64,000 nt of DNA from Fennellomyces sp. T-0311. Taxonomy: Eukaryota > Mucoromycota > Mucoromycetes > Mucorales > Lichtheimiaceae. The notes beneath the pieces are model-generated. The model saw nothing but the letters and a program-made list of their open reading frames with translations, ran no database searches and had not been told where the DNA came from. The translations under genes were made by a program, and so were the position numbers. Shown here piece by piece: positions 1 to 12,159 of the stretch; position 1 is the first letter of the stretch, and each line of letters begins with the position of its first letter. Location: assembly GCA_025266875.1 (NCBI GenBank), contig JALLLT010000016.1:682001-746000 (forward strand), in the 5' to 3' direction.

Positions 1-2251
1 TCACCTGGTGTCGGTGCGCGTCCGACCCCACTAATATCGGGAATCCGTACATCCTCACGCTGACCATGAGGCACTGGTGATCGTCCACGCTCGTTGGGCA
101 TAGGAAGATCACGTGGAGGAGGCCATTGATCCTGTATTTATATATATATAAGCCTCAACTTGCACAACCAATATTGCCTTTTTCTTTCCCACTTACCACA
201 GTGCTTCGTCGGTGTTGTTGGGGTTGTTCGTAGGGTCGTGGTGTGCTTCCAGGATAACCAGGCGGCGGTGGAGGACCCTGGGGTGGTGCACCCACCAATG
301 GCGGTGGGGGCGGGTATTGTCCTGAAGCACTTGTTTGTGGAGGGCCGTTTTGGGAATACTGGTAAGGGTTGTTCACGTCTTGCGGTACCGGTGTAGTGAC
401 CGACGCGCCGTTCGTGTTTGGTATGCCGTGTGTCTTGCGCAGCAATTCGAGGCGTTGGCGAATGTGAGGATTGTTGGGGTCTAGCTCGCTGGCACGCTGG
501 TAGGCGTCCAGCGCATCCTGAATCTGGTTGTTGCACGACTCGTAGAGGGTGCCGAGATCATACCACACTTCGCTGATGTAAGGGTTGAGGCGAATGGCGC
601 GGCTGTAAGCATCTAGTGCGTCACGGTACTGATTGATTTGATAATACAAAACACCGATTGAGCACCAGAATGTCGGATTGCGTGCGTCACGGTACACGGC
701 CTGCTGGTACGCTTCGTAGGCCTTGTTGTAGTTCTGTTCCGCCATGTAGCAGCGACCTAGCAGGTACCACGACTGGGCGTCGTTGCTGTCGGCTTTGAGT
801 GAGCGTGTCAGGTAGCTGACAGCCATGTTTTGGTTCGAGAAGGATGTGTTTTGCTGATGGTAGAGCCAGCCAAGCTGCTGCAGCACTTTGGCATGGTCGG
901 GATTTTCGTTTAATACACGTTCATATGCTTCCTTTGCGTTCTCGTACTAGTATAAATAAGTAAAAATTCATTAGCTGCTTGAACCCCCCAATGAACCCCT
1001 TCTTTCATGCATGTGCACTGGCCTGGGCCTTTTTATATATTATTTACCTCCTTTTGCTGCTCGTACACATGGCCGGTTTGGAACCAAATGTCAATTTCGG
1101 TCAGAGGCCGGGGAGGGCTGTGTAGAATGTATCGGAAGCACTAAGACCAGTAAGATAAAGGTTAGTACCGGTTTCACACCGAGCTCCATCTATATTAACC
1201 TGCAAACTGAGATCGTATTTCTGCTGCTGTTTGTAAATGATGCCCAGGCGGAAGTAAATTTCGTTGGCCTTTTCAAAGGTGGGATCCATCTTCATGACGG
1301 CGGAAAAGGCCTCTTCTGCGTGCTCGATGGAGCCGTAGCGGTCGTACAGAATGCCAATGCCGTACCAGAGCTTGGGATCCTGCAAAAAAACAAGATTTGT
1401 CAAAGGGGGCGAACATAGGAAAAAAGGGCGGCTTGCTTGGGTTACCTTTGGATTGGGCAGATGATAGAGGGCCTGCTGATATGCATGATATGCCTCTTGG
1501 AGATTGTCCATCATCAGGTGGCAATGGCCCAGGGCGCTCCAGGTATCGCCGTTGTTCTCTTGGATGTTGAGGATGCGCTTGAAGTAGTCGACGGCCTGCG
1601 AGTGGTTATTACGTAAGATACACAAGGCACGAGCACGCGCGCTGGGGGAGTGGGGATTACCTTGCCAAACTGTTCGCGACCTCGGCACAGGGAAGCAATG
1701 TGGGACAAGGCATTGATGGAATAAGGGTTGTGTCTCAAGGCATATTCGTAACAAGCCATGGCACGCTCCCAGTCTGACATCAGCTCCGCCAGGCTGCCTA
1801 AAAGGTCCAAACCAAAATAAGTGTGGCGTCCCTTACACGAAAAAAAAAAAAGAAACAAAAACACGCTAAGCCAAATGCGGGCTATACACAAGATTAAAGT
1901 GTAATCCGCGGTTACACATGCACCAACTAAAAAAATCCCAATGTGCTTGCCCTTTCCCCCCCCCCACTTCCCCTTTCCACTCCGCCCTTGATCCTTCTAG
2001 CATACGAGGGGGGAGAAGGTATTTCTTCTTTACTCTATATAACCCCCCGCGCCCCCCAAATCTAAAGAGCAATGACGATGACACAACAAAACGCTACCTA
2101 ATGTGAGCCATGCCTGCTCGTTGACAGCGGCTAGCTTCTGGACGACGACGGGCTGCTGCTGGTGCTGCTGCTGGTGCTGCTGTTGCGGTGTCGGCTGCTG
2201 CTGTGGCTGTGGAGGCTGCGTGCTTGACGGTGGAGCTGGCACTGCGGACAT
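1..2251 (-). CDS. CYC8: Cyc8/Ssn6-type TPR transcriptional co-repressor (5' part, runs off window)
   Basis: Subunit of the Tup1-Cyc8 general co-repressor, acting in the nucleus. Exons on the minus strand are 2251-2098, 1797-1661, 1595-1446, 1379-1200, 1140-1048, 946-197 and 131-1, all phase-consistent, giving about 531 residues before the window ends. After a glutamine-rich N-terminus come about ten tandem TPR units; segments such as AKVLQQLGWLYHQ, NPTFWCSIGVLYYQINQYRD and DAYSRAIRLNPYISEVWYDL are near-identical to what is known of the yeast and animal proteins. The small exon 1140-1048 supplies the unit containing PPRPLTE and GHVYEQQKE. The last exon is proline-rich and low complexity, as in the family's C-terminus. 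The start is the first ATG before the Q-rich stretch. A long GA/CT tract lies just upstream. Identification is firm; the C-terminal end is not in the window. Confidence 0.95.
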
Positions 2252-2299
2252 GATTTCGACAGATGAATGGGGAATGAGATGACCAACTTGCACAGAAAG

Positions 2300-2308
2300 C
2301 GGTGGTAA

Positions 2309-2348
<40 letters not shown>

Positions 2349-2440
2349 TGGGAAGCAGAAAGAGTAAAAGCAGAAGAAAAGGGAAGAAGAGAAGGAGAAA
2401 GAGAGAGACGGGGAGAAAGAAAAAAAAAAGAAAAAGGAAA
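2300..2440. repeat. Low-complexity GA-rich (CT-rich on minus strand) tract
   Basis: About 140 bases are almost purely purine on the plus strand, including an uninterrupted run of GA dinucleotides near 2318-2348. Read on the minus strand it is a polypyrimidine block directly upstream of the CYC8 start at 2251. It is therefore in the promoter or 5' leader. CT-rich leaders are common in fungal genes with high or constitutive expression; a function here is inference. The several overlapping open frames across it are artefacts of the repeat. Confidence 0.8.
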
Positions 2441-5128
2441 AGACCAACAACTGTTCTTCTGCTTGTAGTCTTGTCGCCGCGCATTGGGGGTTGGTTAATG
2501 GGCTTACCTAGCCTTTTTTCGGTTCAGTAACACCTGTGTAACACTGCACTTTTTTTATATATACGGCCTACTGTATAAAAATCAATCGTCATGGCACTGG
2601 GAACACGTGAGACAACTTCCTTGGGCTCGCGGATCGGTGTTTGTTCCCCTTCATTCAACCGTCAGGGCTCCTTTTACAAAGAGGAAAGGGGTCCTAATGT
2701 TATTACATCAGGCAAGGAAACGCGTCCCCCGCTGCCCAGGATCGCCGCAAATGACATTGGAGGACCCAACGTCTCCCCGCCAGCCTGTCGACACCTTCCT
2801 CTCCCAACCCCCCACACACACACCCAGACAGTTGTCTGCATGTGTCCCACCCCCACTTTTTTTTTTGCGGGCCATGCGTTCCCTCGCGGATTTTGCCTTG
2901 TTTGGTTACACCGGTGAATCGGTTGCACCGTCCAATCGGGGTGGGACGATCTTGAAAGGAACGAGCCCGCTTTTCTCCCAAACTTACTCAAGCGATGTCA
3001 CGCAGAGTCATCAGACACACAATGGCCCATTTTGGTGATTTTTGGCAACTTTGCATTGCTCCCCTATTTTTTTTAAAAAAAAAGAAGCAATCCACGCCAA
3101 TCCGTTTCGTGCACAGGCACGTTGTATATCTTTATCTATTCGGAGCCATCCGTTCCGGTTTCAGCAAACCAGGAGAACCCACACCCAACCACTCTACATC
3201 ACCACCGATGCCGTAATCAGGACATCATTACCCCATCCCCCCGATCACCCCAAAGCATTAGCGACTTGGCGACCTGTTCGCCCGCCCGCTTTTTTCCCAA
3301 CTTTCAAATTGCCTATCTTAGTAATCGTACCATGCGCACCGGCTGCTTGGATCCAGTGTGCAACCACGTCCAATACATTGGCTGTGCGACCCTATGATTG
3401 CCATTGTAATTAATTCAAAAGAACCCTGTACTTATTCGTGGGAGGCGCGTCTATCGCAGTTAAAAATATCATGCGTGTTGTGTAATGCTTATTTTAATAG
3501 TATGACTTTATTCCTGCCTGCCACTGCTTCACAATGGGTGCACAGACACACTCATACAGCTTATTGCCGCTGAATGTACTTGATCATCTGGACGCGATTC
3601 GTCCTATCCAAACGCTGCCGCTTCAGTCCTTGTCTTCCTACGCCCGTCTTCATAAATAGCTGCAAGGCTCTCAATTGCTTCTCACGCTCCAGGCTAAACT
3701 TCCTTTGCATACATGAAGCGATTTGCCCCGCCGACGAACCTCTCCTCGTGCTTCCCTGCTGGCTGCGACGTGCGTAGCCTCTGGAGGGACAGACACCTAG
3801 AGCCATGCCGTCATAAGCATGTATGACAGATCAATTGTAGTCAACGATGAACAAAGGCCTTTTTAAGGATTAGCTTGTTCGCAGGCTTTCTAGGTGCGAC
3901 GCGAGGCAGCCTGCCATTGCCAGGAGTAGCGCACACACGCACGGATCGTCATGCCGTTTGCTTATTGAGACACTGGTTTCACCGCTGCTCTACTGGGTTC
4001 CGCCTCGACAACGGGCATGACATAACAAACCACAGATAGATATAATAAAATCGCTTCTATGGTACATGGAGCTTGAGTTGCCATGACGAATGGCTTGTAA
4101 CTGCTGGGTTTGCCATTGCAAGTTTCGTTAACGCATTCAGTTTGGATTCCACATACTATAATGGCGTCCCGAATTGTGGGGAACTCGCTGGTCGCGGAGC
4201 TGATCGTCAAAATGAATACCATAGCTCAAAGGGCTTGAAAAGTAAACAGGCAAGCTGCGAGTCTGGCGCTCTGTCGCTTGGTGCATATATCAAGCAGTGG
4301 CTTCCTTGTATATCTTTTTTAGAGGACGAGAGAAGGTTGTGTCTTCATATATCACATTGCCTCACCCCCAACCATGCCCTTGCTAACCCCCAAATGCAAG
4401 CAATCCCTTATTGGGAACTTTTTGTACAGGCCATGCACCTGAATACTGTGCGTCTAAAGGGCCCCTTGCTGTGCAGGATATGATTGCCAATTTAAGTTAC
4501 ATCGGCTCAAAACAAGGGGGTCGTGCTTTTTTCTTGGGGGTACAGAAAAAGGAAAGACGATCTTTTTCAAGATACAGTTCTACACTTTATGCAGATGGCG
4601 AAACTGCGATAACTTAAGCTTTCGCGTCGCTGCCATCTATGGTCCGTCGATCAGCAAACTATACTTGGCTTAGCAACAACAGCTGGGTAGCAACCAGCTT
4701 ACGCACCGCAATCTAAACAATAAATTTCATACAAGGAGCATTTCATATTCATTTTTCAGCCCATTTGTTGTTTAGTAATGAACGAGGAGGAGTGGTTAAA
4801 ATAAAAAAAAAGGAGCGTCGATGAAAAAAAAGCACAAACATAGCCAATATGGGCTCCCACTGATTCGATATTTGAATGCTAGCTGGGGCTTTGGCTGTGA
4901 TGTGATGTGATATACCGCGTTACCAATCAGAGCTACGTTCTGATGCGACGCGTTACTGGTTTCAGCTTGTTGCACTGGATGAGGCAAGACCCTGACCTAC
5001 TAATAGCCGTGGTAAACCTTGGCTGTGTTACGCAGATTTCGCTCATATATATTTTTTCTTCGTCCTCGCGGACTTTTTTCCATTTCAGCAGCTTGGAACT
5101 CTCCTCCCAAAGGCACAAGTAGATTAGG
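2441..5128. other. Intergenic region, no confident gene
   Basis: Between the head of CYC8 and the start of the TMEM115-like gene there are about 2.7 kb with homopolymer runs and only short frames. A small basic frame at 3561-3806 (minus) is listed separately. A TATATATATT stretch near 5046 lies about 80 bp before the 5129 start and may belong to that promoter. I see no repeats or RNA genes here. Confidence 0.5.
3561..3806 (-). CDS. Possible small basic protein, unrecognised
   Basis: An ATG-initiated frame of 81 codons, rich in Arg, Lys and Gln. The C-terminal half is strongly basic and probably helical (segments EREKQLRALQLFMK and RVQMIKYIQRQ before the stop). I recognise no family. Its residue mix looks more protein-like than the AT-rich noise around it, but there is no splice or homology support. 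It could be the last exon of a gene whose upstream part I cannot trace, or chance. Confidence 0.25.
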   Translation of the reverse strand: MALGVCPSRGYARRSQQGSTRRGSSAGQIASCMQRKFSLEREKQLRALQLFMKTGVGRQGLKRQRLDRTNRVQMIKYIQRQ

Positions 5129-6686
5129 ATGGCCACATCAGCTACTTTCAAGTCGGCTTTCTCTAATATACCGCCCCTGACAAAGGCGCTGGTCACATCG
5201 CTCATTGTTTTATCATGTGCTAGCTACATTTACATCTATCGACTACGAGTCAATGCAGATGACCCTGACTCCGAAGCCAATTTGTTCCAAGGATGTCCAT
5301 TTATTGGTGTTCTTCCTGGTTTGTAAGCAGCACATACGACAAAACACCTTTGGCACGATGAATGCAATGCTAATGTAAACGCTTTGTTGCTTGCAGAGCT
5401 TTATACACGCCATGGACATTTCTTTCAGCTGCATTCTACGAAGATGGTGTTATTTCGGTACGCTCATGGATGCATAAAAGAGGGAAGCAGGAGAGAAAAA
5501 AACTCAGTTACCATGTTGTAGCTTGCAGCAAGCTCAACGGTTCTCCTGTTTTGTGGAAAATATTTGGAACGTGCGTGGGGCAGCCGTGAATTGCTCAAGT
5601 ACGTCCTGGTAACCGCGACGGTATCCAATATCGCAACATGGATTGGCCTTATTGCGACCTTTTACATTTCTGGCGACAGCGATTATTTGTAACGTAGCAA
5701 CAGCACGGATACGGAAGGAGAAGGGAGCACTGATGGAAGAAATGCATAGGTATCGTACTCAGATTAACGGCATGGGCGGTGTATTTTCTGCGTTCCTGGT
5801 GGCATTCAAGCATCTCATTCCTGAACACCGGATCGCACTGATGGGTAATGCGGTCACCATCCGTGTCAAGGTAAGAGTGTAACGATGGAAACTGAGAGGC
5901 ATGAAGGGCTTAGTGGATGGATGCAGAACTTGATTGGCGTAGCAACCGCTACAAGCATTGTGCTTTTGGTGCTGTTCCAGGCGATCGTGTTTTACAATCT
6001 GGTGAACATTGGCTGGGTTATTGGATGGATCTATATTCGGTTTTTCAAGTATCAGGACGGCATCAAGGGTGATCACAGTGAGGCCTTTGCATTTGTTACG
6101 TTCTTCCCTGAATTCTTGCAGTAAGTTGTCAATGCATGCACCACAGACATAACAGGCTAATGCTGCTGTTTCTGTTTCTTTACAGCCCGGTCATTGGTTT
6201 GGTTGCCAACACCGTATACAGCATTTTTGTTCGACTAGGTGTCTGCAAGCCGGCGCCGCGCAACTATGCCTACGATCTTGAAAGTCAACCTGGTGTGCGA
6301 TCCATGCCATCTCCATTACCAGGAAGTGCTCGTGCAGAAGCGGAACGACGAAGGTAAAGGAGACAAAAGATAAGTTTGAAGGAGAAGGCTTATATATATA
6401 TATATCCTGGGGGTGAATGGTGAATAGAGCACTTGCTTTGAAAGCACTGGATATGCGACTTTCGTCCAAAGCGGCCGCAGCCGTAGCATCCTCGTCATCG
6501 TCTCCTGCGACCACAGCCAGCCCTGCAACCAATGACAATGCCCCCTCCAGTGCAACCCCACGACCAGCGGACTCTACCGTCCTATTTGAGGCTGAGGAAA
6601 TGGCGACCATTGCTGCACCAGCAGCGACTCCTGCTGCAGCAAATGCTTCTGCAGACGAACCGACTGAAGAAGCAAAACGTGATTAG
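5129..6686 (+). CDS. TMEM115: TMEM115/DUF1751 family rhomboid-like Golgi membrane protein
   Basis: Predicted multi-pass Golgi membrane protein of the TMEM115 family (yeast YOL107W type), a rhomboid-fold pseudoprotease linked in animals to retrograde Golgi transport. Seven exons: 5129-5322, 5397-5457, 5522-5688, 5750-5870, 5927-6120, 6186-6353 and 6428-6686, giving 387 aa. Family landmarks are the first membrane helix after KALVTSLIV, the LYTPWTFLSAAFYE segment, KYLERAWGSRELLKY (residues about 95-110) and the INGMGG turn followed by a helix. Further helices follow, then a cytosolic tail rich in Ala/Ser/Pro. Rhomboid catalytic Ser/His are not evident, as expected for the family. Every intron is under 80 nt. 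It converges on the hexosaminidase gene downstream. Family assignment is strong; localisation is by homology. Confidence 0.9.
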
Positions 6687-7071
6687 CCTTCTTTACCCCT
6701 GTAGATAAATAAGGAAAAATATATATATATTCTAGACAACTTGAATGGCGTTTTCGTTCGATGCATGTGCACATCTCTCCCTCCCCCCCTTTTTTTTGAC
6801 GCAAGTAGACAGAACCTTAAAAGACATCGCCGCTCCTTAATCGGATCAATGATTCCAAAAAATTCATTGAACTCAAAAAGGCTTCTTTTTCTTTTATCTG
6901 CAGGAGCTTTGTACACCCCCCATACAACCTCCCATGTCTGTGCTACGATCTTATTTAAGAAAATAGGGTCACCGCCCAGCAGCTTTATTCTGTTTATGCA
7001 GCACACAAACATAAACATACAACACAACAATAAAAATAATATATGGAGATAAAGTAGAGTATTGAAGGAAT
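6687..7071. other. Convergent 3' intergenic region
   Basis: 385 bp between the stop of the TMEM115-like gene (plus) and the stop of the hexosaminidase gene (minus). It is AT-rich, with a TATATATATAT run near 6720, and presumably holds both 3' ends. No coding signal seen. Confidence 0.5.
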
Positions 7072-8889
7072 TTAAGACTCGGATGGGTCATTCAGATTGC
7101 ATCTCTCGGGATGTTTCACGCACCACAAAGGCTGGAGAGGTTGAGCTGCAATGCCACGTGCAATGAGACGGTAGTTCCAGTCGCTGATGCGTGGCAATAA
7201 GTTGCGGGCCGTGCGACGGTTGCCCTCCTTGTCGTAACTGCCAGACCACCACAGTTCAGCTGCAGCACCGCCGCGAGGCCACAACTTCATATCAAGCACC
7301 GTGGGACCCACTTGCTCAGCCCACAATGGAACCTCACCACCGAGTACCTTGCCTGGAGAGTCAGCAGCAATACCATACTCCATATCGAAAGAGTAAATAC
7401 GTTGCCATGTCTAATAATAGAATATTAACTACACGATCTCTCTTTTTTCATTAATACTAATATGTACCTTGTAAGGAGCACACCACGAGCCACCGATACC
7501 ACCATAGTTAAACGTGTCCTCAGGTGTAGGTTGTTGCGTGGGGCTGATGTAACGTGGATCATCACCAACCCAACCACCATTACCGCAGTCCAAGTAAAAG
7601 TAATCCGCCGTCGAAATAATGACGTCGTGGCCAAGACTCTGAAATTTGCATCAGATTAGAAAAAAAAAGACATGGTAAGAAAAAGACCCACTTACAGTAT
7701 AGTTCTCCGGAGGCGCTATCCAAACTTGAACCACCACATTCTTGGGCAAACTGCCACCGTCACGAATAGGATCTTCCCACACAATAGGGCGCTTGTTCAG
7801 ATCCTCAGAAACGTACTTGACCAAGTCGTTGGTCCATTGGAACCATAGCTCATGCGTCGTCATGTTGTGTTCCTTGGTGTAGTTGACAATATTCTCATCA
7901 AGTTCATAGCATGCAGCGCTGATCTCATCGCCACCGGTGTGATAGAACGAATCGGGGAACGCCTCCGTGCCTTCCTTGACAATATCCTTGACCAGCTGCC
8001 ACGCGTCATCATTGAGTAAATCGATCTGACCAGATGGTGGCTCAGCAGCATAAGCAGCCCAAAACTCTTCGTAACCAATGATGTAGTCAGGGTAAGCTTC
8101 AGCAATGATGCCGGTGTGAGCAGGCATGTCGATCTCGAGGATGGTGCGGATACCAAGAGATTCGGCGTACTTGATGATGCGCTGGACATCACGGGGGGTA
8201 TAGATATCCTTGGCGCTGTACGCTCCCTTGTTCGTCAATTCTGGATGTGATTCGGATACAAGGGGCCACGACTGGGCATCGGTGGCGTGCCAATGGAGCA
8301 CATTCAACTTGTTGTACGACATGGCATCGAGTGTTCGAAGAATGTCTTTGACGGGAAGGAAGTTACGCGATGAGTCCAGCATCATACCACGGTGAGGGTA
8401 CGAAGGCGAGTCCTTGATCGAGACGGTATGAGCGACCAGTTTACCATCCTCTTCCACAACCAACTGGGAGAAAGTTTCAAGACCACGGAGAGCACCAACC
8501 CAAGTGGCAGCATTCAAAGTGGCTTTACCACCATCGGCAGGAATCTCGAGCGTGTACGATTCGTCAATACCAAAGTCCAGCTTGGCAGAGTTGTCTTGAA
8601 CGGAAATATCCAAGCTGCTCAGGCCACTTCCAGATGGCTCCAAAGTCTCCTCCTCATAAGCAGGCTGTACGGGAACCCAACGTTCCTTGTGGATCAGGTC
8701 GGAATAACGCTTGGCCGCACTGCGGACATAATGATTCTGAGCACCTCGGATAGTGAACCGGCGTGACAAGGTCGCGGCATGTCCAGTCCATTCAAGTTCT
8801 TGAGGAATAGGTAACAGCCAAGTTTTGGCCTGCGCAGTGGTAGCTGCAAGGATCAGAGAACAAGCAAGAGAAAGCGAAGTGAACTTCAT
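7072..8889 (-). CDS. Secreted beta-N-acetylhexosaminidase, GH20
   Basis: Glycoside hydrolase family 20 exo-enzyme that removes terminal N-acetylglucosamine (or GalNAc) from chitin oligomers and glycans. Exons 8889-7696, 7638-7468 and 7410-7072 give 567 aa. Starting at the second in-frame Met (8889) exposes a clean signal peptide (about residues 1-21, MKFTSLSLACSLILAATTAQA); the longer frame adds a Phe-rich leader that is probably untranslated. An N-terminal accessory domain is followed by the catalytic barrel: LNVLHWHATDAQSWP (about 195-209), EIDMPAHTG, and the catalytic pair Asp321-Glu322 in HTGGDE. The C-terminal exon carries GGEVPLWAEQV and WPRGGAAAE, both family signatures. N-glycosylation sequons are present (NYT, NMT). 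A TATAAAA box lies about 100 bp upstream. Likely role: wall chitin turnover or nutrition. Confidence 0.95.
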
Positions 8890-8986
8890 CGAGAAGGAAA
8901 AAAAAGTAGGGAAGAAAGAGAGCAATTCAGGGGTGAAGAAGAAAGCGGAGTATGTTGGGAGAACCCCACGCCCAAAGTACCGCGCT

Positions 8987-8993
8987 TTTTATA
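8987..8993 (-). promoter_or_regulatory. TATA box of the GH20 gene
   Basis: TATAAAA on the minus strand about 100 bp upstream of the chosen start at 8889; a typical fungal spacing. Confidence 0.5.
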
Positions 8994-11295
8994 ATGAACC
9001 CGCGGTGAGAAAAAGGGTCGTCTTTGATAAGCAGTCAGACAAAACCCTGAAAGGGTGCAGCGGCTTTTCGTTCGTGTCACGAACCAAGCGTAGTACAAGA
9101 CCGGGCGCATGTTGTCGAATACCATGCTTGTTCTGGCGTGTCACCATCACACCATAATAGGTCAGAGATTAAGTAAGTAGGGACCGTCCCTGAAAAAAAT
9201 TCATGGTATAAGCTGACCCTGATTCACACACACTGTCCTTTTATTTTGTACGATTGTCGTACTTTGTGTTTAGGAAACTAACCATAGGGAAAGACAAGAA
9301 CGGGTCATGCGGGAAAGCGCAAGCAAACGCGCAAGCTATGGGAAAATCGAACCCTGGAAAAGGACCCTTTTTCCCACTATCACATCGTTCGTTTATTACG
9401 TGTTACATTTAGTTTTTCGATGGGGTTGGATTCAATCTAGCTTGCTGTCTTACGTGGGGAACCCTGACTTTTTTGTTTGATAGGTAGATTACTCATATCT
9501 TGTACCGGTGTAATACCGTAGAGATGATGCTAACACGTGTTATCGCGACTTACAGTCTCCTAAACAGAGAGGCGGTAGTACGTTTCATCACAAGACCCTT
9601 TTTTTTACCAGGACACTGGACCCTGTGGAATTGACGGAAATATTAGATGAGAAGATCGAAGCAAGAAAAGCATCTTATTTACATATTTCATACAATGACT
9701 CACCTTGGGATTACTTCATGCGTCGCCTCTGTGGCTTTGTCCGGATTATGTTTGATTAATAAGATGTATGACAGAGAAAATCTTCTCTTTAACTCACGGA
9801 TAAACTTTTGCGGTTCCGACTTTGTCGCAATATGCTGTGTTGTTGATTCCCTTTTCCAAATCAGCATGCGCGATCACGTTTATGCTGCAAGCCATATGTA
9901 CAGCACGGATATACACGCATCGATAACGCAGCAAACCGTGCATGAATGTCACTCAATAAGCTAACCGGTGCCGCTGACTAATGGCGTGACCATTTGACTA
10001 TAGGACATGTTCTACTTCCTTGAAATGAATACGTACCGCGTAATTTTACATGCTCCGGGATTGTCCATAGAATTGGTGCGCTGATAAATAGAGTCTAGGA
10101 TGTGAGACGATGTCTGTTATACACATATAATGCAACAAAAGTCTTATAGGTAGCACAAGTACCGGACCCCGAGAAATTTCTTTTTTTGATGGGCGGTGGG
10201 TAATTTTGAAAATACCGTTCGGTACTTTGTCTTTTGTTTTTTCTCAAGTACGTACGCACGTATCTGAACATGAAAAAGGACATCAAAGTCAAACATCATG
10301 AAAAATTTATTCAGGAGAGCCTTGTGGACACCTGTCTGTTGCTTTTGTTTGTAATTACTACAGTGTGTAACAGTAATATCAGCATCGTTAAACAGTATCA
10401 ACCAGGTCGATAATCAATAGGTGCGCAATAAAAAAAACATACAATTTACGCTGCATATCACTCCGTCGAACATAATTCGTTGCATACACATAATAATACT
10501 GTCAATTGTAATATCTTCAAGCAGAAAATCGAATTTATCGAATTTTCGTCATTCGACCTCATAACTACATTGATGAAACATTTGGGCGTACAGGTCGATG
10601 TATACATAGTTATATATTCAAAGCTCACACCAAATACATCTAACAAATACATCATCGTTTAGAGCTATATATACAGTACGTATATTCTTTTTTAAACAAG
10701 TGAGTAGGTTAAAACTCTATAGCGGACATGTTTCTTTGCACTGGTAATGCAGAGTATATATATTGGTAGATGACACACCTAAGGCAATCCATCTCGATAA
10801 GCTCACAACGTACTTCTGAGGCACGGAGCATCCCAATTGTTTAGCATTCTCGCCGCATGTCTCGTGTTTGACAAGTGACGGTATGATACACTGAAAGATA
10901 TAGTTATCCTAAAAATAAATGCTAGGAAGACATGAAAATTTTTGCGTAAAGTAGTATGGATAAGTATTTGTAATTAGTCGAAAAGTGTAATAAGTGTTGA
11001 CTAAGAAATATATACAGGTCTTGCAGCAGTCTACGAGCACACACAAAAGCAATAACGTCCAAGGTCACACACCGATAAGTTGGATCCATCAAGACATGAA
11101 AATGCTAGCGATAATTTAGGAAGTCAATCGGTCATTACTATTTTTGTAATGCTAAGTATGTCAACTGTATCGCTACCAAGCCCAGCCAGAAGTAAAAATT
11201 ATAAATTCACTTTTTTCAATTTAATGCGATGAAATTGTTTAGTACGTACTAATATTCCAGAATATTTTCCGTATCTGATGCTAGGAATGTAGAAT
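8994..11295. other. AT-rich intergenic region, nothing recognised
   Basis: About 2.3 kb between the head of the GH20 gene and the 3' end of the thaumatin-like gene. Only short, AT-biased frames, none with a domain or splice structure I could extend. No repeat arms or RNA genes found by eye. Confidence 0.5.
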
Positions 11296-12101
11296 CTAAG
11301 GACAGAAAACAACAGTGTAACCGGAAGCCTTGCACATGTATGTGGAAGTGGTGTCATCATAAGCATACGAGTATGCATCTGGGCAGGAGGCCTTGACAGC
11401 TTGGGAGTATTCGTTGGGAGAGCAAGTATCGGGGGTGTTGTGTGCGCCAGCGCAGCAGAACTCATCGGTACCGAATTGGGAGCAAGCGGACTTGCAGCCA
11501 ATAACCTGACCTTGTCCGTTGTATGTCTTCATCTCCTCCGGGCAGTGGGGAGTAGTGTTGCAAGTAGGAGCGCCTGTCAAAAAGTTCTGAACTTAGAAAT
11601 CCCAGTAATACAAGGGAACATTTTAATTTCTTACCACAGCGGTACTTGTCAGCGCCATCTTCATAAGTAGGATCAATGGGAGTCATGGAAACGGGGAGAT
11701 TGAAGCCGTCAACGAACGACAAATCGTAGAAGTCATAACCAGCATGACCTACAGATCTTGTGAGAACACTGTGCAATATTATAGGATCATATCGTACCCT
11801 TAAATGTCACTTCAGCCAAGCTTGCTGGCGAAGCACTTCCGGCAATCTCTTCGCAAGCATCACCACACTCAGTACGGCCCCAGAAGCGACCCTGCCAGTT
11901 TCCGGGAAGATCGTAAGTCGTTTCACTACCTTGGCCAACAACTTGAAAGTGGGCATGACTTTCACCATTTGTAATTTGACCAAGAGTGATATCGCTACCG
12001 CACTGGTTCTTGACAATAACCTGGACACCACCGCTAGGAGCGGCAGCAGCAGAGCCCAGAAGAGCAGCAAGCGAAAGGACCTTGAGCGAAGCGGTGTACA
12101 T
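11296..12101 (-). CDS. Secreted thaumatin-like protein (TLP, PR-5/GH64-related fold)
   Basis: Small secreted thaumatin-family protein; fungal members bind or cleave beta-1,3-glucan or other wall polymers. Exons 12101-11798, 11748-11635 and 11573-11296 give 231 aa, with phase-1 introns. Residues about 1-20 form a signal peptide ending ALLGSAAAA. The mature part holds the family pattern: VIVKNQCGSDITLG, the WQGRFWGRTECG segment, GHAGYDFYDLSFVDGFNLP (the substrate-cleft motif) and many paired cysteines (CNTTPHCP, CKSACSQFG, FCCAGAH, CSPNEYS). It ends with the typical SYAYDD...YTVVFCP. A TATAAAA box is about 55 bp upstream. Family is certain; substrate is not predictable from sequence. Confidence 0.95.
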
Positions 12102-12152
12102 AGTGCAACGAAGGGAAGAGAAAGAAAAAAAAAAGAGGTTATCAACACAAGC

Positions 12153-12159
12153 TTTTATA
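12153..12159 (-). promoter_or_regulatory. TATA box of the thaumatin-like gene
   Basis: TATAAAA on the minus strand, roughly 55 bp upstream of the ATG at 12101, in an AT-rich leader. Confidence 0.55.

Noticed and set aside
2094..2530. Several frames of 60-118 codons on both strands across the GA/CT tract
   Set aside because: They are products of the simple repeat (Ser/Leu/Phe or Arg/Lys runs) and of shadow frames of CYC8 exon 1.
4073..4483. 136-codon frame, plus strand
   Set aside because: No domain or plausible composition; the opposite strand is equally open.
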